Source of the DNA: Rhodocyclus purpureus
Lineage (GTDB): Bacteria > Pseudomonadota > Gammaproteobacteria > Burkholderiales > Rhodocyclaceae
DNA length: 64,000 nt
Direction of reading: 5' to 3'
Assembly (NCBI RefSeq): GCF_016653115.1
Contig: NZ_NHRX01000018.1
Location: forward strand, 1-64,000
In this document: piece by piece, positions 22,006 through 31,000 of the stretch
Layout of the letters: every line of letters starts with the position of its first letter
How positions within the stretch are numbered: position 1 is the stretch's first letter
The notes under the pieces: generated by a model
Told to the model about the DNA's origin: nothing
Seen by the model: the letters and a program-made list of their open reading frames with translations, nothing else
Database searches by the model: none
Translations under genes and position numbers: made by a program

Positions 22006-23607
22006 GTGACATTGCGCTACAACCTGCTTGAGGAATCACTTATCCGAACCCGCCTGGTGGCTGGCGGTCAGCCCCAGGCGTTCAGCTTGCCCGGTCTGTT
22101 GGTTGCTCTGGGACAGGACGCCGTGCGCGACTTTCCGGCGCTGCGCCCTCATCAGCGCCACCCGTGGCACGCTTTCCTGGTGCAGCTCGCTGCCATCGCC
22201 CTCCACCGTGCAGGAAGAAGCGAGCCCTTCGACAACGAAGCTGCGTGGAAAAACGCACTGCTCGACCTTACCCCTGAGGATCCTGACGGGGCGGCATGGT
22301 GCCTGATTACTCCGCACGACCGGCCGGCCTTCATGCAGGCCCCTGTGCCTGGCGGAAGCCTTGAGGACTGGTCAGATGATCGCCCGACACCTGATAGCCT
22401 CGATATCTTAGTAACGTCCAAGAACCACGATTTGAAGTTAGGGCGTATAAGAAGCGCGGGTAAAGATGATTGGATATTCAGTCTGGTAAGTCTTCAGACC
22501 CAGGCCCCTTTCCCTGGTTCTGGGAATTATGGTGTTTCCCGAATGAATGGTGGTTCTTCCAGTCGCCCAGGATTAGGTATTGATCCAGGCGGAGATATTG
22601 GTAAAAGGTGGCGGAGAGATGTTGGCGTTTCCCTGGATTGTCGTGCGAATATCCTGGCGGAAATTGATTTCAAGGATAAATTTGGGGTGGCGCTACTCTG
22701 GGTTTTGCCTTGGGATGGAGAAAACGGTTTGTCATTTTCTCAGCTTGAACCGTACTATGTCGAGATTTGTCGAAGGGTGCGGCTAGTAGAGAAGAGCAGT
22801 AGAATTTTCGCCTTGCGAACTACAACTAAAGGGCCTCGTGTGGCGAAGGATGAAGCAAAAAGTCGCAAGGGAAATACAGGGGATATTTGGACGCCAGTTC
22901 ATGCTGTGGAAGGTAAGTCCCTAGGGGTTTCGAGCCGTGGCTTCGACTACGAACGCATGGCGATGCTCGCGTTTGGTTCCGAGTACAGGAAGTCTCCTGC
23001 ACAAATCGTTAATCGCACAGATGACGGTGAACGATTGGAGCTTGTTGCCCAAGCCATTGCGGGAGGACAAAGTACAACCGATGGTTATCATGAACGACGA
23101 ATAGTTATATCGCCAAGTGCTCGCAAACTAATTCTTGGTAAGCAGACGAATCGTCTAGCGAAATTGTCCGAAGAGCGTGTGTACGCGGTAGCGCAGATTG
23201 CGTACCTACTCAAGAACTCAATTCTTACACTACTGGATGGTGGGAAGAGAAGAGACAACCCAAGGGATATTCCGGATAGCCTAAGCAAGAAGGCAGTGAA
23301 GTTGGCTACTGCCTTTGAACAGCGAGAAGACGCGAGGTTCTTCGACGCACTCAACGATGAAATAGAATCCGATAAGCCAGAAGAAGTACGGATGCAGTGG
23401 CTGCTGTCGATGGCTGACAGCGCCGAAGCCATTTTGAAGAAGGCGTTTACCGCCGGGCCGCAATGCGGCGAGCAGCGTTACCGAGCTCAGGCTGCTGCAC
23501 TGTCTCGATTCCACGGCGGTTTGCGAAGCCCCAAGACGCTTCCAGACCTGGCCGACCATCTTCGCCAACAATCCATCAACAAGGAACTTTCGCATGATCA
23601 GCAATGA
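22006..23607 (+). CDS. casA: Cascade large subunit CasA (Cse1/Cas8e)
   Basis: 533 residues from a GTG start, chosen because CGGAG lies 8 bases upstream and VTLRYNLLEESLIRTR matches the usual N-terminus. CasA recognises the PAM and recruits Cas3. The N-terminal two thirds is the Cse1 fold (LVALGQD, WHAFLVQLAAIALHR) and the C-terminal helical bundle is at about 380-520. The middle of the gene (about 22380-23330) is visibly richer in A and T than its ends and than the adjacent cas genes, suggesting a recombinant segment. casB starts inside the 3' end (14-bp overlap). Confidence 0.92.
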   Translation: MTLRYNLLEESLIRTRLVAGGQPQAFSLPGLLVALGQDAVRDFPALRPHQRHPWHAFLVQLAAIALHRAGRSEPFDNEAAWKNALLDLTPEDPDGAAWCLITPHDRPAFMQAPVPGGSLEDWSDDRPTPDSLDILVTSKNHDLKLGRIRSAGKDDWIFSLVSLQTQAPFPGSGNYGVSRMNGGSSSRPGLGIDPGGDIGKRWRRDVGVSLDCRANILAEIDFKDKFGVALLWVLPWDGENGLSFSQLEPYYVEICRRVRLVEKSSRIFALRTTTKGPRVAKDEAKSRKGNTGDIWTPVHAVEGKSLGVSSRGFDYERMAMLAFGSEYRKSPAQIVNRTDDGERLELVAQAIAGGQSTTDGYHERRIVISPSARKLILGKQTNRLAKLSEERVYAVAQIAYLLKNSILTLLDGGKRRDNPRDIPDSLSKKAVKLATAFEQREDARFFDALNDEIESDKPEEVRMQWLLSMADSAEAILKKAFTAGPQCGEQRYRAQAAALSRFHGGLRSPKTLPDLADHLRQQSINKELSHDQQ

Positions 23608-24172
23608 TGCCGACACCGAGGGCCAAGCGGACGAACGAATTGCGTCCAGGCAGGAAAGCCCGATTTCCCGATTGGCACGCATCATTACTCAGGCCTCGCG
23701 GTTCGAAGGAGATGCCCATGGCTTGGACAACGGTGAGCGGGCAGCCTTGGCCCGGCTTGATCCAGATGCCGAATTGCGCCCTCATCAAATTGCCGCCTTG
23801 TCCCGTGCATTGGTTTACGCCGATCTTTCGCCCGAGAACTGGCTGCCGGAGACTTGGCAGCGTTGGGCGCTGATCGCCCACGGCATGGCCCTGGCCGGGC
23901 ATGACTCCAGCCGGCGACTGGGGCAGCAACTGAGCGATGCCGGAGTTTCCGAGTCGCGGGTGACGAAATTGCTGACATCCCGCGGCGATGCCTTCCGCCA
24001 ACTGGTTCCCCGTGTTCTACGACTGTTGGCCAGCAAGGCGCAAGCCCCCAACTGGTACGAAATGGGCGACTTGATCATCCACCAGGAACGTAACGAAGAG
24101 GCTGCGGAAGCCGCACGCCTGAAAATCGCAAGCAGCTTTTTCTCAGCCGAAGCAAAGAAACCCAAACACTAA
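23594..24172 (+). CDS. casB: Cascade small subunit CasB (Cse2)
   Basis: 192 residues. Cse2 forms a dimer along the belly of Cascade and helps hold the target strand. The helical segments QRWALIAHGMALAGH and SESRVTKLLTSRGDAFRQLVPRVLRLLASK are typical of the family. Its position between casA and casC is diagnostic. It overlaps casA by 14 bp, implying coupled translation. Confidence 0.92.
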   Translation: MISNDADTEGQADERIASRQESPISRLARIITQASRFEGDAHGLDNGERAALARLDPDAELRPHQIAALSRALVYADLSPENWLPETWQRWALIAHGMALAGHDSSRRLGQQLSDAGVSESRVTKLLTSRGDAFRQLVPRVLRLLASKAQAPNWYEMGDLIIHQERNEEAAEAARLKIASSFFSAEAKKPKH

Positions 24173-24193
24173 TCCAATGACCGGAGCTTGATC

Positions 24194-25390
24194 ATGCCTA
24201 TCCCGCGCTTTATCCAGATTCACACCCTGCACACGTATCCGGCCGCCTTGTTGAATCGCGATGACGCAGGCCTCGCCAAGCGCCTGCCTTTGGGCAACGC
24301 CGTTCGCACCCGCATTTCTTCCCAATGCCTGAAGCGACATTGGCGCGTTACTGAAGATCAGTTTTCGTTGTCCAAGCTCGATGTTCCGATGGCCATCCGG
24401 TCTCGTGGCACCCTGGAACTGATCAGCAAGCGGATTCAGGATGAGGGCATTTCGGAATCGTTGGCGCAGGCAGCAGCCGAAGCTCTTCGGGATGCCGGCT
24501 TGCTCGACAAGGGCGGGAAGGACAAGAAAGGCGAGGACGCACTGAAGACCGGGCAGGCTGTTTTGCTGGGCAAGCCTGAAATCGATTACCTGGTCAAGCG
24601 CTGTGTCGACCTGGCATCCGCTGAAACAGACGTTAAGACTCTCAAGACTGCGATAGCCCAAGCACTGAAGGACGAAAAGAAGAACATCGAAGCCTTGAAA
24701 CACGGCAGTGGATTGGAATCCGCCCTGTTTGGGCGCATGGTGACTTCTGACGTGTTGGCCAGCCGCGAGGCTGCCGTTTACGTCGCCCACGCTTTCACGG
24801 TGCACCAAGCCCAGGTAGAAAACGACTATTTCACGGTTGTCGACGATCTCTTGCAGGATGCAGGAGAGCTTGGTTCCGCCGGCATCTTCGACACTGAACT
24901 CGCCTCTGGTCTGTACTATGGCTACGTGGTGATCGACGTTCCGCAACTGATCCAGAACCTTGAAGGTATCGATTTCAAGGATTGCTTTGCTCCCGACACC
25001 CCTGCCGAACGTCGCGCTCTCGCCGGCCGCGTTGTCCAGCACCTGCTGCATCTGATTGCCACCGTCAGCCCCGGTGCCAAGCGTGGTTCCACTGCGCCCT
25101 TCGATTGGGCGAAGTTCGTATTGGTGGAAGCCGGTGACTGGCAGCCGCGCAGCTTGGCCGGAGCGTTCCACAATGCCTTGCCTCTCGATGACAAGAGCGG
25201 CAACAGTATCCGTTTGCGGACTGTGGAACGGCTGAGCCAGGAAATCGCTGCCATGGACGCTGCCTATGGCGCCCCCTTGTCCCGTCGGTTTCTTGCGCTC
25301 GATCCGGTCACTGTTCCCGGAGCCGAGCGCTTGAATCTTGGCCAACTGGCAGATTGGGCCAAAGAAATCATTGAGCAAGGGGCTTGCTGA
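24194..25390 (+). CDS. casC: Cascade backbone subunit CasC (Cas7e/Cse4)
   Basis: 398 residues from MPIPRFIQIHTLHTYPAALL. Six copies form the backbone that coats the crRNA spacer. The N-terminal LNRDDAGLAKRLPLGNAVRTRISSQCLKRHWR is the conserved Cas7e RNA-binding region. It also has YVVIDVPQLIQNL and the C-terminal SRRFLALDP. The start was chosen for the CGGAG ribosome site 7 bases upstream; a TTG two codons earlier is less likely. casD starts one base after the stop. Confidence 0.96.
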   Translation: MPIPRFIQIHTLHTYPAALLNRDDAGLAKRLPLGNAVRTRISSQCLKRHWRVTEDQFSLSKLDVPMAIRSRGTLELISKRIQDEGISESLAQAAAEALRDAGLLDKGGKDKKGEDALKTGQAVLLGKPEIDYLVKRCVDLASAETDVKTLKTAIAQALKDEKKNIEALKHGSGLESALFGRMVTSDVLASREAAVYVAHAFTVHQAQVENDYFTVVDDLLQDAGELGSAGIFDTELASGLYYGYVVIDVPQLIQNLEGIDFKDCFAPDTPAERRALAGRVVQHLLHLIATVSPGAKRGSTAPFDWAKFVLVEAGDWQPRSLAGAFHNALPLDDKSGNSIRLRTVERLSQEIAAMDAAYGAPLSRRFLALDPVTVPGAERLNLGQLADWAKEIIEQGAC

Positions 25391-25391
25391 C

Positions 25392-26126
25392 ATGCCTCGT
25401 CATCTATTGCTGCGACTGGAAGCGCCCCTGATTGCTTTCGGCGGCGAGACCATCGACAACTATGGCGTAATCCGCGACTTTCCCGCCCTGTCCATGCTCA
25501 CCGGCATGTTTGCCAACGCCTTGGGTTATCGGCGGGAAGATAGCGAATTGCATGATCGCTTGCAGGCACGATTGGTGGCGGGTGCGAGGTTGGATAGCGA
25601 GGTGCAACGCATGCGGGACTATCAGACGGCCCAGCTCTTTGAAAGCGATCAAGGCTGGACTACGTCGGGAGAACCTGAAGGGCGGGCAAAAAGTCCAAGT
25701 TACACGACGCAGCCCGACGGTAGACGGTCGCTGACTTGGCAGCGCTACCGCGACTATCACGCCAGCCTGAATGTGCTGGTTGCCTTGCGCCTTGAACCTG
25801 CAGACGAGTCGCCTTCCCTTGATGATCTGGCCCAAGCCATTGATCATCCTGCCCGCCCGCTGTTCATCGGCCGCAAGAACTGCCTCCCCAGTCGACGGCT
25901 AATCGCTGGCTGGCAGCATGCGGAGAACGTTCTTGACGCCCTGCGGACGGCGCAGTTGCCTGAGGGGGCAGGTCGCTTGCGCATGCAATGGCCGGAGGGC
26001 GAAGGCGTTCTGGCGGGAGACAGGCTTCTGGACTTGTGCGATGAGCGAAATTGGAGCAGCGGCGTCCACGGAGGTTGGCGCCCGGTTCGCGAAGGTAGTT
26101 TCTATCCTGCAGGAGCAAGCGCATGA
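25392..26126 (+). CDS. casD: Cascade subunit CasD (Cas5e)
   Basis: 244 residues from MPRHLLLRLEAPLIAFGGET. Cas5e binds the 5' handle of the crRNA and connects it to CasA. The N-terminus LLLRLEAPLIAFGG and DFPALSMLTGMFANALGY are conserved family segments, as is the later RPLFIGRKNCLPSRRL. It overlaps casE by four bases (ATGA). Confidence 0.95.
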   Translation: MPRHLLLRLEAPLIAFGGETIDNYGVIRDFPALSMLTGMFANALGYRREDSELHDRLQARLVAGARLDSEVQRMRDYQTAQLFESDQGWTTSGEPEGRAKSPSYTTQPDGRRSLTWQRYRDYHASLNVLVALRLEPADESPSLDDLAQAIDHPARPLFIGRKNCLPSRRLIAGWQHAENVLDALRTAQLPEGAGRLRMQWPEGEGVLAGDRLLDLCDERNWSSGVHGGWRPVREGSFYPAGASA

Positions 26127-26860
26127 ATTTTCAACTCTTGCGCCTGGAGCCCGACAGCAAAGCCCTTGCCTACTGGGCTAGCCGCAACGGAGGGCTGTCG
26201 CGGGACGGCGATCACGGCTATGCGCTGCACGCCCTGTTCTGCATCGCCTTTGGCAATCTGGCCCCCAAGCCTTTTCGCTACTTCGGTGGGCGTCAAGGCC
26301 TCCTGGCCTACAGTTCCGTGGAGTTGGACGAACTGCGGTTGAGCGCCAGTCTGGCTCCCCCCGATGTTGCGCGAGCCTTGGGATTGGACACGCTGGATGC
26401 CAGAGCCTTTCCTACGGTCTGGAAAACGGGCCAATGCCTTGGGTTCGAGGTGCGAATTCGGCCGATAGTGCGCTGTAAAGATGGCAGAGAGCAGGATGCC
26501 TTCTTGCATGCGGTGGGTGAAGCAGGCTGTCCTGAAAAAGCCTCCGAACACGGCACCATTTCACGGCGACATGCTGTCTACTCGGAATGGCTGACGAAGC
26601 AATTCGCCGTTGATGGGGCAGCTTCACTGATCGAAGCGCGCATGGATTCCTTCAGTCTCACCCGTGTCTTGCGCAAAGGCGGTATGCGCGAAAACGGCAG
26701 GCGAAAGACCAGCAATACAGCGGGGCCGGATGTCGTTTTCAAGGGGCAATTGGAGGTCGGCGACCCGGATGCGTTCCAGCGCTTGCTTGCGCGCGGGGTA
26801 GGGCGGCACCGCGCCTTTGGTTTTGGCATGTTGCTACTGCGGCCGGCCGGAGCATGCTGA
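26123..26860 (+). CDS. casE: crRNA endonuclease CasE (Cas6e/Cse3)
   Basis: 245 residues. Cas6e cuts the repeat hairpin 8 bases from its 3' end and stays bound to the crRNA 3' stem. A candidate catalytic histidine is H36 in HGYALHALF, at the position of H20 in E. coli. The glycine-rich C-terminal loop GVGRHRAFGFGMLLLRP is intact. The repeat in the adjacent array has the matching stem GTTTCCCCGCGCCAGCGGGG and an ATAGGCCC handle. It overlaps casD by four bases and cas1 by seven bases. Confidence 0.95.
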   Translation: MNFQLLRLEPDSKALAYWASRNGGLSRDGDHGYALHALFCIAFGNLAPKPFRYFGGRQGLLAYSSVELDELRLSASLAPPDVARALGLDTLDARAFPTVWKTGQCLGFEVRIRPIVRCKDGREQDAFLHAVGEAGCPEKASEHGTISRRHAVYSEWLTKQFAVDGAASLIEARMDSFSLTRVLRKGGMRENGRRKTSNTAGPDVVFKGQLEVGDPDAFQRLLARGVGRHRAFGFGMLLLRPAGAC

Positions 26861-27747
26861 AAGGGCGGCTCGGACTGGAGACAGCCCGTGTTCCTCATGC
26901 TGACCGGCATGGCTTGATCTGGCTGGAACGCGGCGAGCTTTGTGTAATCGACGGGTGCCTGCATTTCATGGCGGGCAAGGGTTCGTTGACGCCGCACGTC
27001 CTGCAAGTGCCGCATCAGGCTGTTTCCATGATCCTGCTGGGACCCGGCAGCAGCGTGACCCATGATGCCTTACGCCTTCTTGCGCGGCATGGAACCCTGA
27101 TGGCAGCGGTGGGGCAGGATGGCGTTCGAACCTACACCGCGCCGCCATTGTTGCCGGATCGTTCCGACGTTGCTCGGCGTCAGGCCGAGTTGTGGGGAAG
27201 TCCACGCCGACGGATCAGTGTTGCACGACACATGTACGCACTCCGTCTGGGAGAAATCCTTCCCCACCGCGACCTTGACACGCTGCGAGGCATTGAGGGC
27301 TCACGTGTCAAGGCGATGTACCGGTTGATGGCAGACAAGTACGACATTCCGTGGGAAGGCAGACACTACGACCGGGACAAGCCAGAGTCGTCGGATGTCC
27401 CAAATCAAGCGATCAACCACGCGGCAACGGCAGTGCAGGGTGCGGCGGCGATTGCCGTACAGTCGTTGGCAGCGATCCCACAGCTTGGGTTCATCCACGA
27501 GGATTCTGGTCAGGCGTTTGTGCTCGACATTGCCGACCTCTTTCGCGACACCATCACTCTCCAAATTGCCTTCGCGGCAGCAAAGAAATCCATCAATGGC
27601 GACGAAACCAGCATTGATCGGCTGGTCAGGCGTGAAGCATCCACCGTGTTTCGGAAGCAGGATGTGATCGCCACGATGATCGACAAGATCAAACTGGTGC
27701 TGAGGACAGAGGAGAGCGATGGCGCTAGTAGTGATAGTGACGCGTGA
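26854..27747 (+). CDS. cas1: Cas1e integrase
   Basis: 297 residues. With Cas2 it inserts new spacers at the leader end. The metal ligands of the family are visible: E148 in GIEGSRV, H215 in LGFIHEDSG and D228 in VLDIADLF. Length is close to E. coli Cas1 (305). All key residues are present, so adaptation should be functional. It overlaps casE by 7 bp and cas2 by 29 bp. Confidence 0.97.
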   Translation: MLKGRLGLETARVPHADRHGLIWLERGELCVIDGCLHFMAGKGSLTPHVLQVPHQAVSMILLGPGSSVTHDALRLLARHGTLMAAVGQDGVRTYTAPPLLPDRSDVARRQAELWGSPRRRISVARHMYALRLGEILPHRDLDTLRGIEGSRVKAMYRLMADKYDIPWEGRHYDRDKPESSDVPNQAINHAATAVQGAAAIAVQSLAAIPQLGFIHEDSGQAFVLDIADLFRDTITLQIAFAAAKKSINGDETSIDRLVRREASTVFRKQDVIATMIDKIKLVLRTEESDGASSDSDA

Positions 27748-28015
27748 CGTGACCTACAGATACCGGGGCTTCCTCGCTTCGGTAATGCTTGAGGTTACGC
27801 CGACCGTCTACATCTCGCCGCGAATGAATCCAGGTGTCAGAGCACGGGTCTGGGAAACCGTTTCCGATTGGTATTCTGCCGAGCCGAAGGGCAGTTTGGT
27901 GATGGTCTGGCGAGATTTGAACCAGACTGGCGGGGTCGGTATCGAGACGCTCGGGGAGCCTCCCCGAGAACTCGTCGAGGTCGATGGCCTTTGGCTCGTT
28001 AAACGGATGTTATAA
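27719..28015 (+). CDS. cas2: Cas2e
   Basis: 98 residues from MALVVIVTRDVTYRYRGFLA. It is the structural dimer of the Cas1-Cas2 integrase. The Cas2e pattern LVVIVTRDV, YRGFLASVMLEVTPTVYIS, GSLVMVWRDLNQTGG and the C-terminal ELVEVDGLWLVKR matches family members of 94-100 residues. The leader begins right after the stop. Confidence 0.96.
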   Translation: MALVVIVTRDVTYRYRGFLASVMLEVTPTVYISPRMNPGVRARVWETVSDWYSAEPKGSLVMVWRDLNQTGGVGIETLGEPPRELVEVDGLWLVKRML

Positions 28016-28082
28016 AATGCTCTTTAAAAATTCGTATGACTTTAACGTTTTTCCTTTGTAGATCATATGGCTATCTACAAGA
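28016..28082 (+). promoter_or_regulatory. CRISPR leader
   Basis: A 67-bp AT-rich stretch between cas2 and the first repeat, unlike its GC-rich surroundings. It ends in an inverted repeat TTGTAGAT-N9-ATCTACAA (28056-28080) whose right arm stops two bases before the first repeat. The leader lies on the side where repeat 8-nt handles (ATAGGCCC) and the near-perfect repeats indicate transcription towards higher coordinates. I see no clear IHF site. Confidence 0.75.
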
Positions 28083-31000
28083 GGTTTCCCCGCGCCAGCG
28101 GGGATAGGCCCTATCTTGTCGAGCGCGTCAAGGCCATGGGCGGGGTTTCCCCGCGCCAGCGGGGATAGGCCCCATGCGGGCATAGCCGTCGCGGTCAGGT
28201 AGCGGGTTTCCCCGCGCCAGCGGGGATAGGCCCGACGCCGGGGATTTCTTCACCCGCCTCAACGAGGTTTCCCCGCGCCAGCGGGGATAGGCCCGTGACC
28301 CAGGCCGCAAGCCGCGACGTGCTCGCGGTTTCCCCGCGCCAGCGGGGATAGGCCCCAATCAAGCACGGCCTGCGCGTCAGCCATACTGGTTTCCCCGCGC
28401 CAGCGGGGATAGGCCCGGCCCGCACAGTGACGCGATGACCCCGCGCATGGTTTCCCCGCGCCAGCGGGGATAGGCCCGAGCTGTGGCCGTTGATGGGCTA
28501 CGCGCTGAAGGTTTCCCCGCGCCAGCGGGGATAGGCCCGTCATCAAAGGCATTTTCGACGCCTGCAATGAGGTTTCCCCGCGCCAGCGGGGATAGGCCCC
28601 GCTTCCAGACCTCGTCCGAGTCCAGCACCGGGGTTTCCCCGCGCCAGCGGGGATAGGCCCGTGGTACGGGAAATCTCCGGACTCCAGCGGGTGGTTTCCC
28701 CGCGCCAGCGGGGATAGGCCCCGACCTGACTGCACTCGGCGAGGCCAGAGACCGGTTTCCCCGCGCCAGCGGGGATAGGCCCGCTGCCGGCGCGCGTCAA
28801 GGTCGCCGGCGTCGGGTTTCCCCGCGCCAGCGGGGATAGGCCCTCGCCACCAATCTCCGCGTCGACGGCGCCGAAGGTTTCCCCGCGCCAGCGGGGATAG
28901 GCCCGCTGCCATGTTACGAGCGTGAGCCCGAGCGCAGGTTTCCCCGCGCCAGCGGGGATAGGCCCCCCTGCCGCGCGCTTGCAGCAGCGCCCGCTCCGGT
29001 TTCCCCGCGCCAGCGGGGATAGGCCCTACATCAAGGAAGGCGACACCTTCACCGCCACGGTTTCCCCGCGCCAGCGGGGATAGGCCCCATGCCGATACGC
29101 CCGTCCATGACCGCCTGTTGGTTTCCCCGCGCCAGCGGGGATAGGCCCTGGGGCAAGGACTGGCTGCCGCACGACGCCAAGGTTTCCCCGCGCCAGCGGG
29201 GATAGGCCCCGCCAGATAGCGTAGCGCGTCGGCGCCGTGTGGGTTTCCCCGCGCCAGCGGGGATAGGCCCCGACGTTACGAAACGTCCGGGAAATGATCG
29301 GTGGTTTCCCCGCGCCAGCGGGGATAGGCCCGTCACCGCCAACCCCCTGAGCAGACGAAGCTAGGTTTCCCCGCGCCAGCGGGGATAGGCCCTTGCCTCG
29401 TCTCGTCCCAGGTCGAAGCGAGGAGGTTTCCCCGCGCCAGCGGGGATAGGCCCTCGGAATCTACCGTCTCAGCGGTCGCATTCTCGGTTTCCCCGCGCCA
29501 GCGGGGATAGGCCCTTCGCCGCGCTTCAGGAGGCAGCATGATCGACGGTTTCCCCGCGCCAGCGGGGATAGGCCCAGCAGCTTCTCGGGCAGTTCGATGT
29601 TCATCGTGGTTTCCCCGCGCCAGCGGGGATAGGCCCCGACCGCGGCGTGAGGATCGCTGCGGAAAAAAGGTTTCCCCGCGCCAGCGGGGATAGGCCCTTC
29701 TTGGTCGTCGGCACGCGCGGCAGCACGGCGGTTTCCCCGCGCCAGCGGGGATAGGCCAGTACCTGCGTCGGTCGATCTCGACTTCCATGAGGTTTCCCCG
29801 CGCCAGCGGGGATAGGCCCATGACCGCCGCGACGGTCAAGCAAGACGGCCTGGTTTCCCCGCGCCAGCGGGGATAGGCCCCGCGCAGCAGCGCATCGGTC
29901 AGGCTGCGATTGGGTTTCCCCGCGCCAGCGGGGATAGGCCCGCGTTCGTGACCTCCGCCAGCCCGAACGGCGTGGTTTCCCCGCGCCAGCGGGGATAGGC
30001 CCCGACTCACTGCCGACCCAGAGGGCAATGCCCAGGTTTCCCCGCGCCAGCGGGGATAGGCCCGTGCCACCGCACAGCTTGAGCAGCTCGGCAAGGGTTT
30101 CCCCGCGCCAGCGGGGATAGGCCCCAACCTGCTAGGAGTCTGATCCATGAAGCTCCGGTTTCCCCGCGCCAGCGGGGATAGGCCCCGTGCACACGTCTGC
30201 ACAAACAACGGAGTAAGGGTTTCCCCGCGCCAGCGGGGATAGGCCCCTCGACCGCCTGTCGACCCTGTCCTCGTCGGTGGTTTCCCCGCGCCAGCGGGGA
30301 TAGGCCCTTGGCGCGCTCCGCCGGGTCTTCTTCCTTGCGGGTTTCCCCGCGCCAGCGGGGATAGGCCCCAGATCCTCAGCTTCTTCGCCGGCTTCGGCGA
30401 GGTTTCCCCGCGCCAGCGGGGATAGGCCCTGGTGCGCGTCGCGCAGGCAGAGCAGGAACCCGGTTTCCCCGCGCCAGCGGGGATAGGCCCAGCTGGGGCG
30501 ACGCGCTCGGATTCGACGAGGCGGTTTCCCCGCGCCAGCGGGGATAGGCCCTTATGGGGCGCGTACTGCGACGACGCGGTCCTGGTTTCCCCGCGCCAGC
30601 GGGGATAGGCCCCTCGGATTCGCTCCCCGCGCTGTGGGTTACTGGGTTTCCCCGCGCCAGCGGGGATAGGCCCCGCAAAGACCTCGAAGCAAATGCCGTT
30701 CAAGAGGTTTCCCCGCGCCAGCGGGGATAGGCCCGCCGAGACTGGCGCCGAAAGCACCGAACGTGCGGTTTCCCCGCGCCAGCGGGGATAGGCCCGTTAC
30801 CGCGTCCATCGTCATCGACTCCTCGCCGGTTTCCCCGCGCCAGCGGGGATAGGCCCCATGGCAACCCTCCCCTCCGGCACCATCCTTTGGTTTCCCCGCG
30901 CCAGCGGGGATAGGCCCTGTGCGACGAGTTGCCGGCCGCCGCCGCCGAGGGTTTCCCCGCGCCAGCGGGGATAGGCCCGGGCCGGCGTTTGACGCCGGCC

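Noticed and set aside
29333-30757. Open frames of up to 474 codons on the minus strand through the CRISPR array (proline/glycine repeats)
   Set aside because: They are translations of the 61-bp CRISPR period; no ribosome site or family, and the array explains them.
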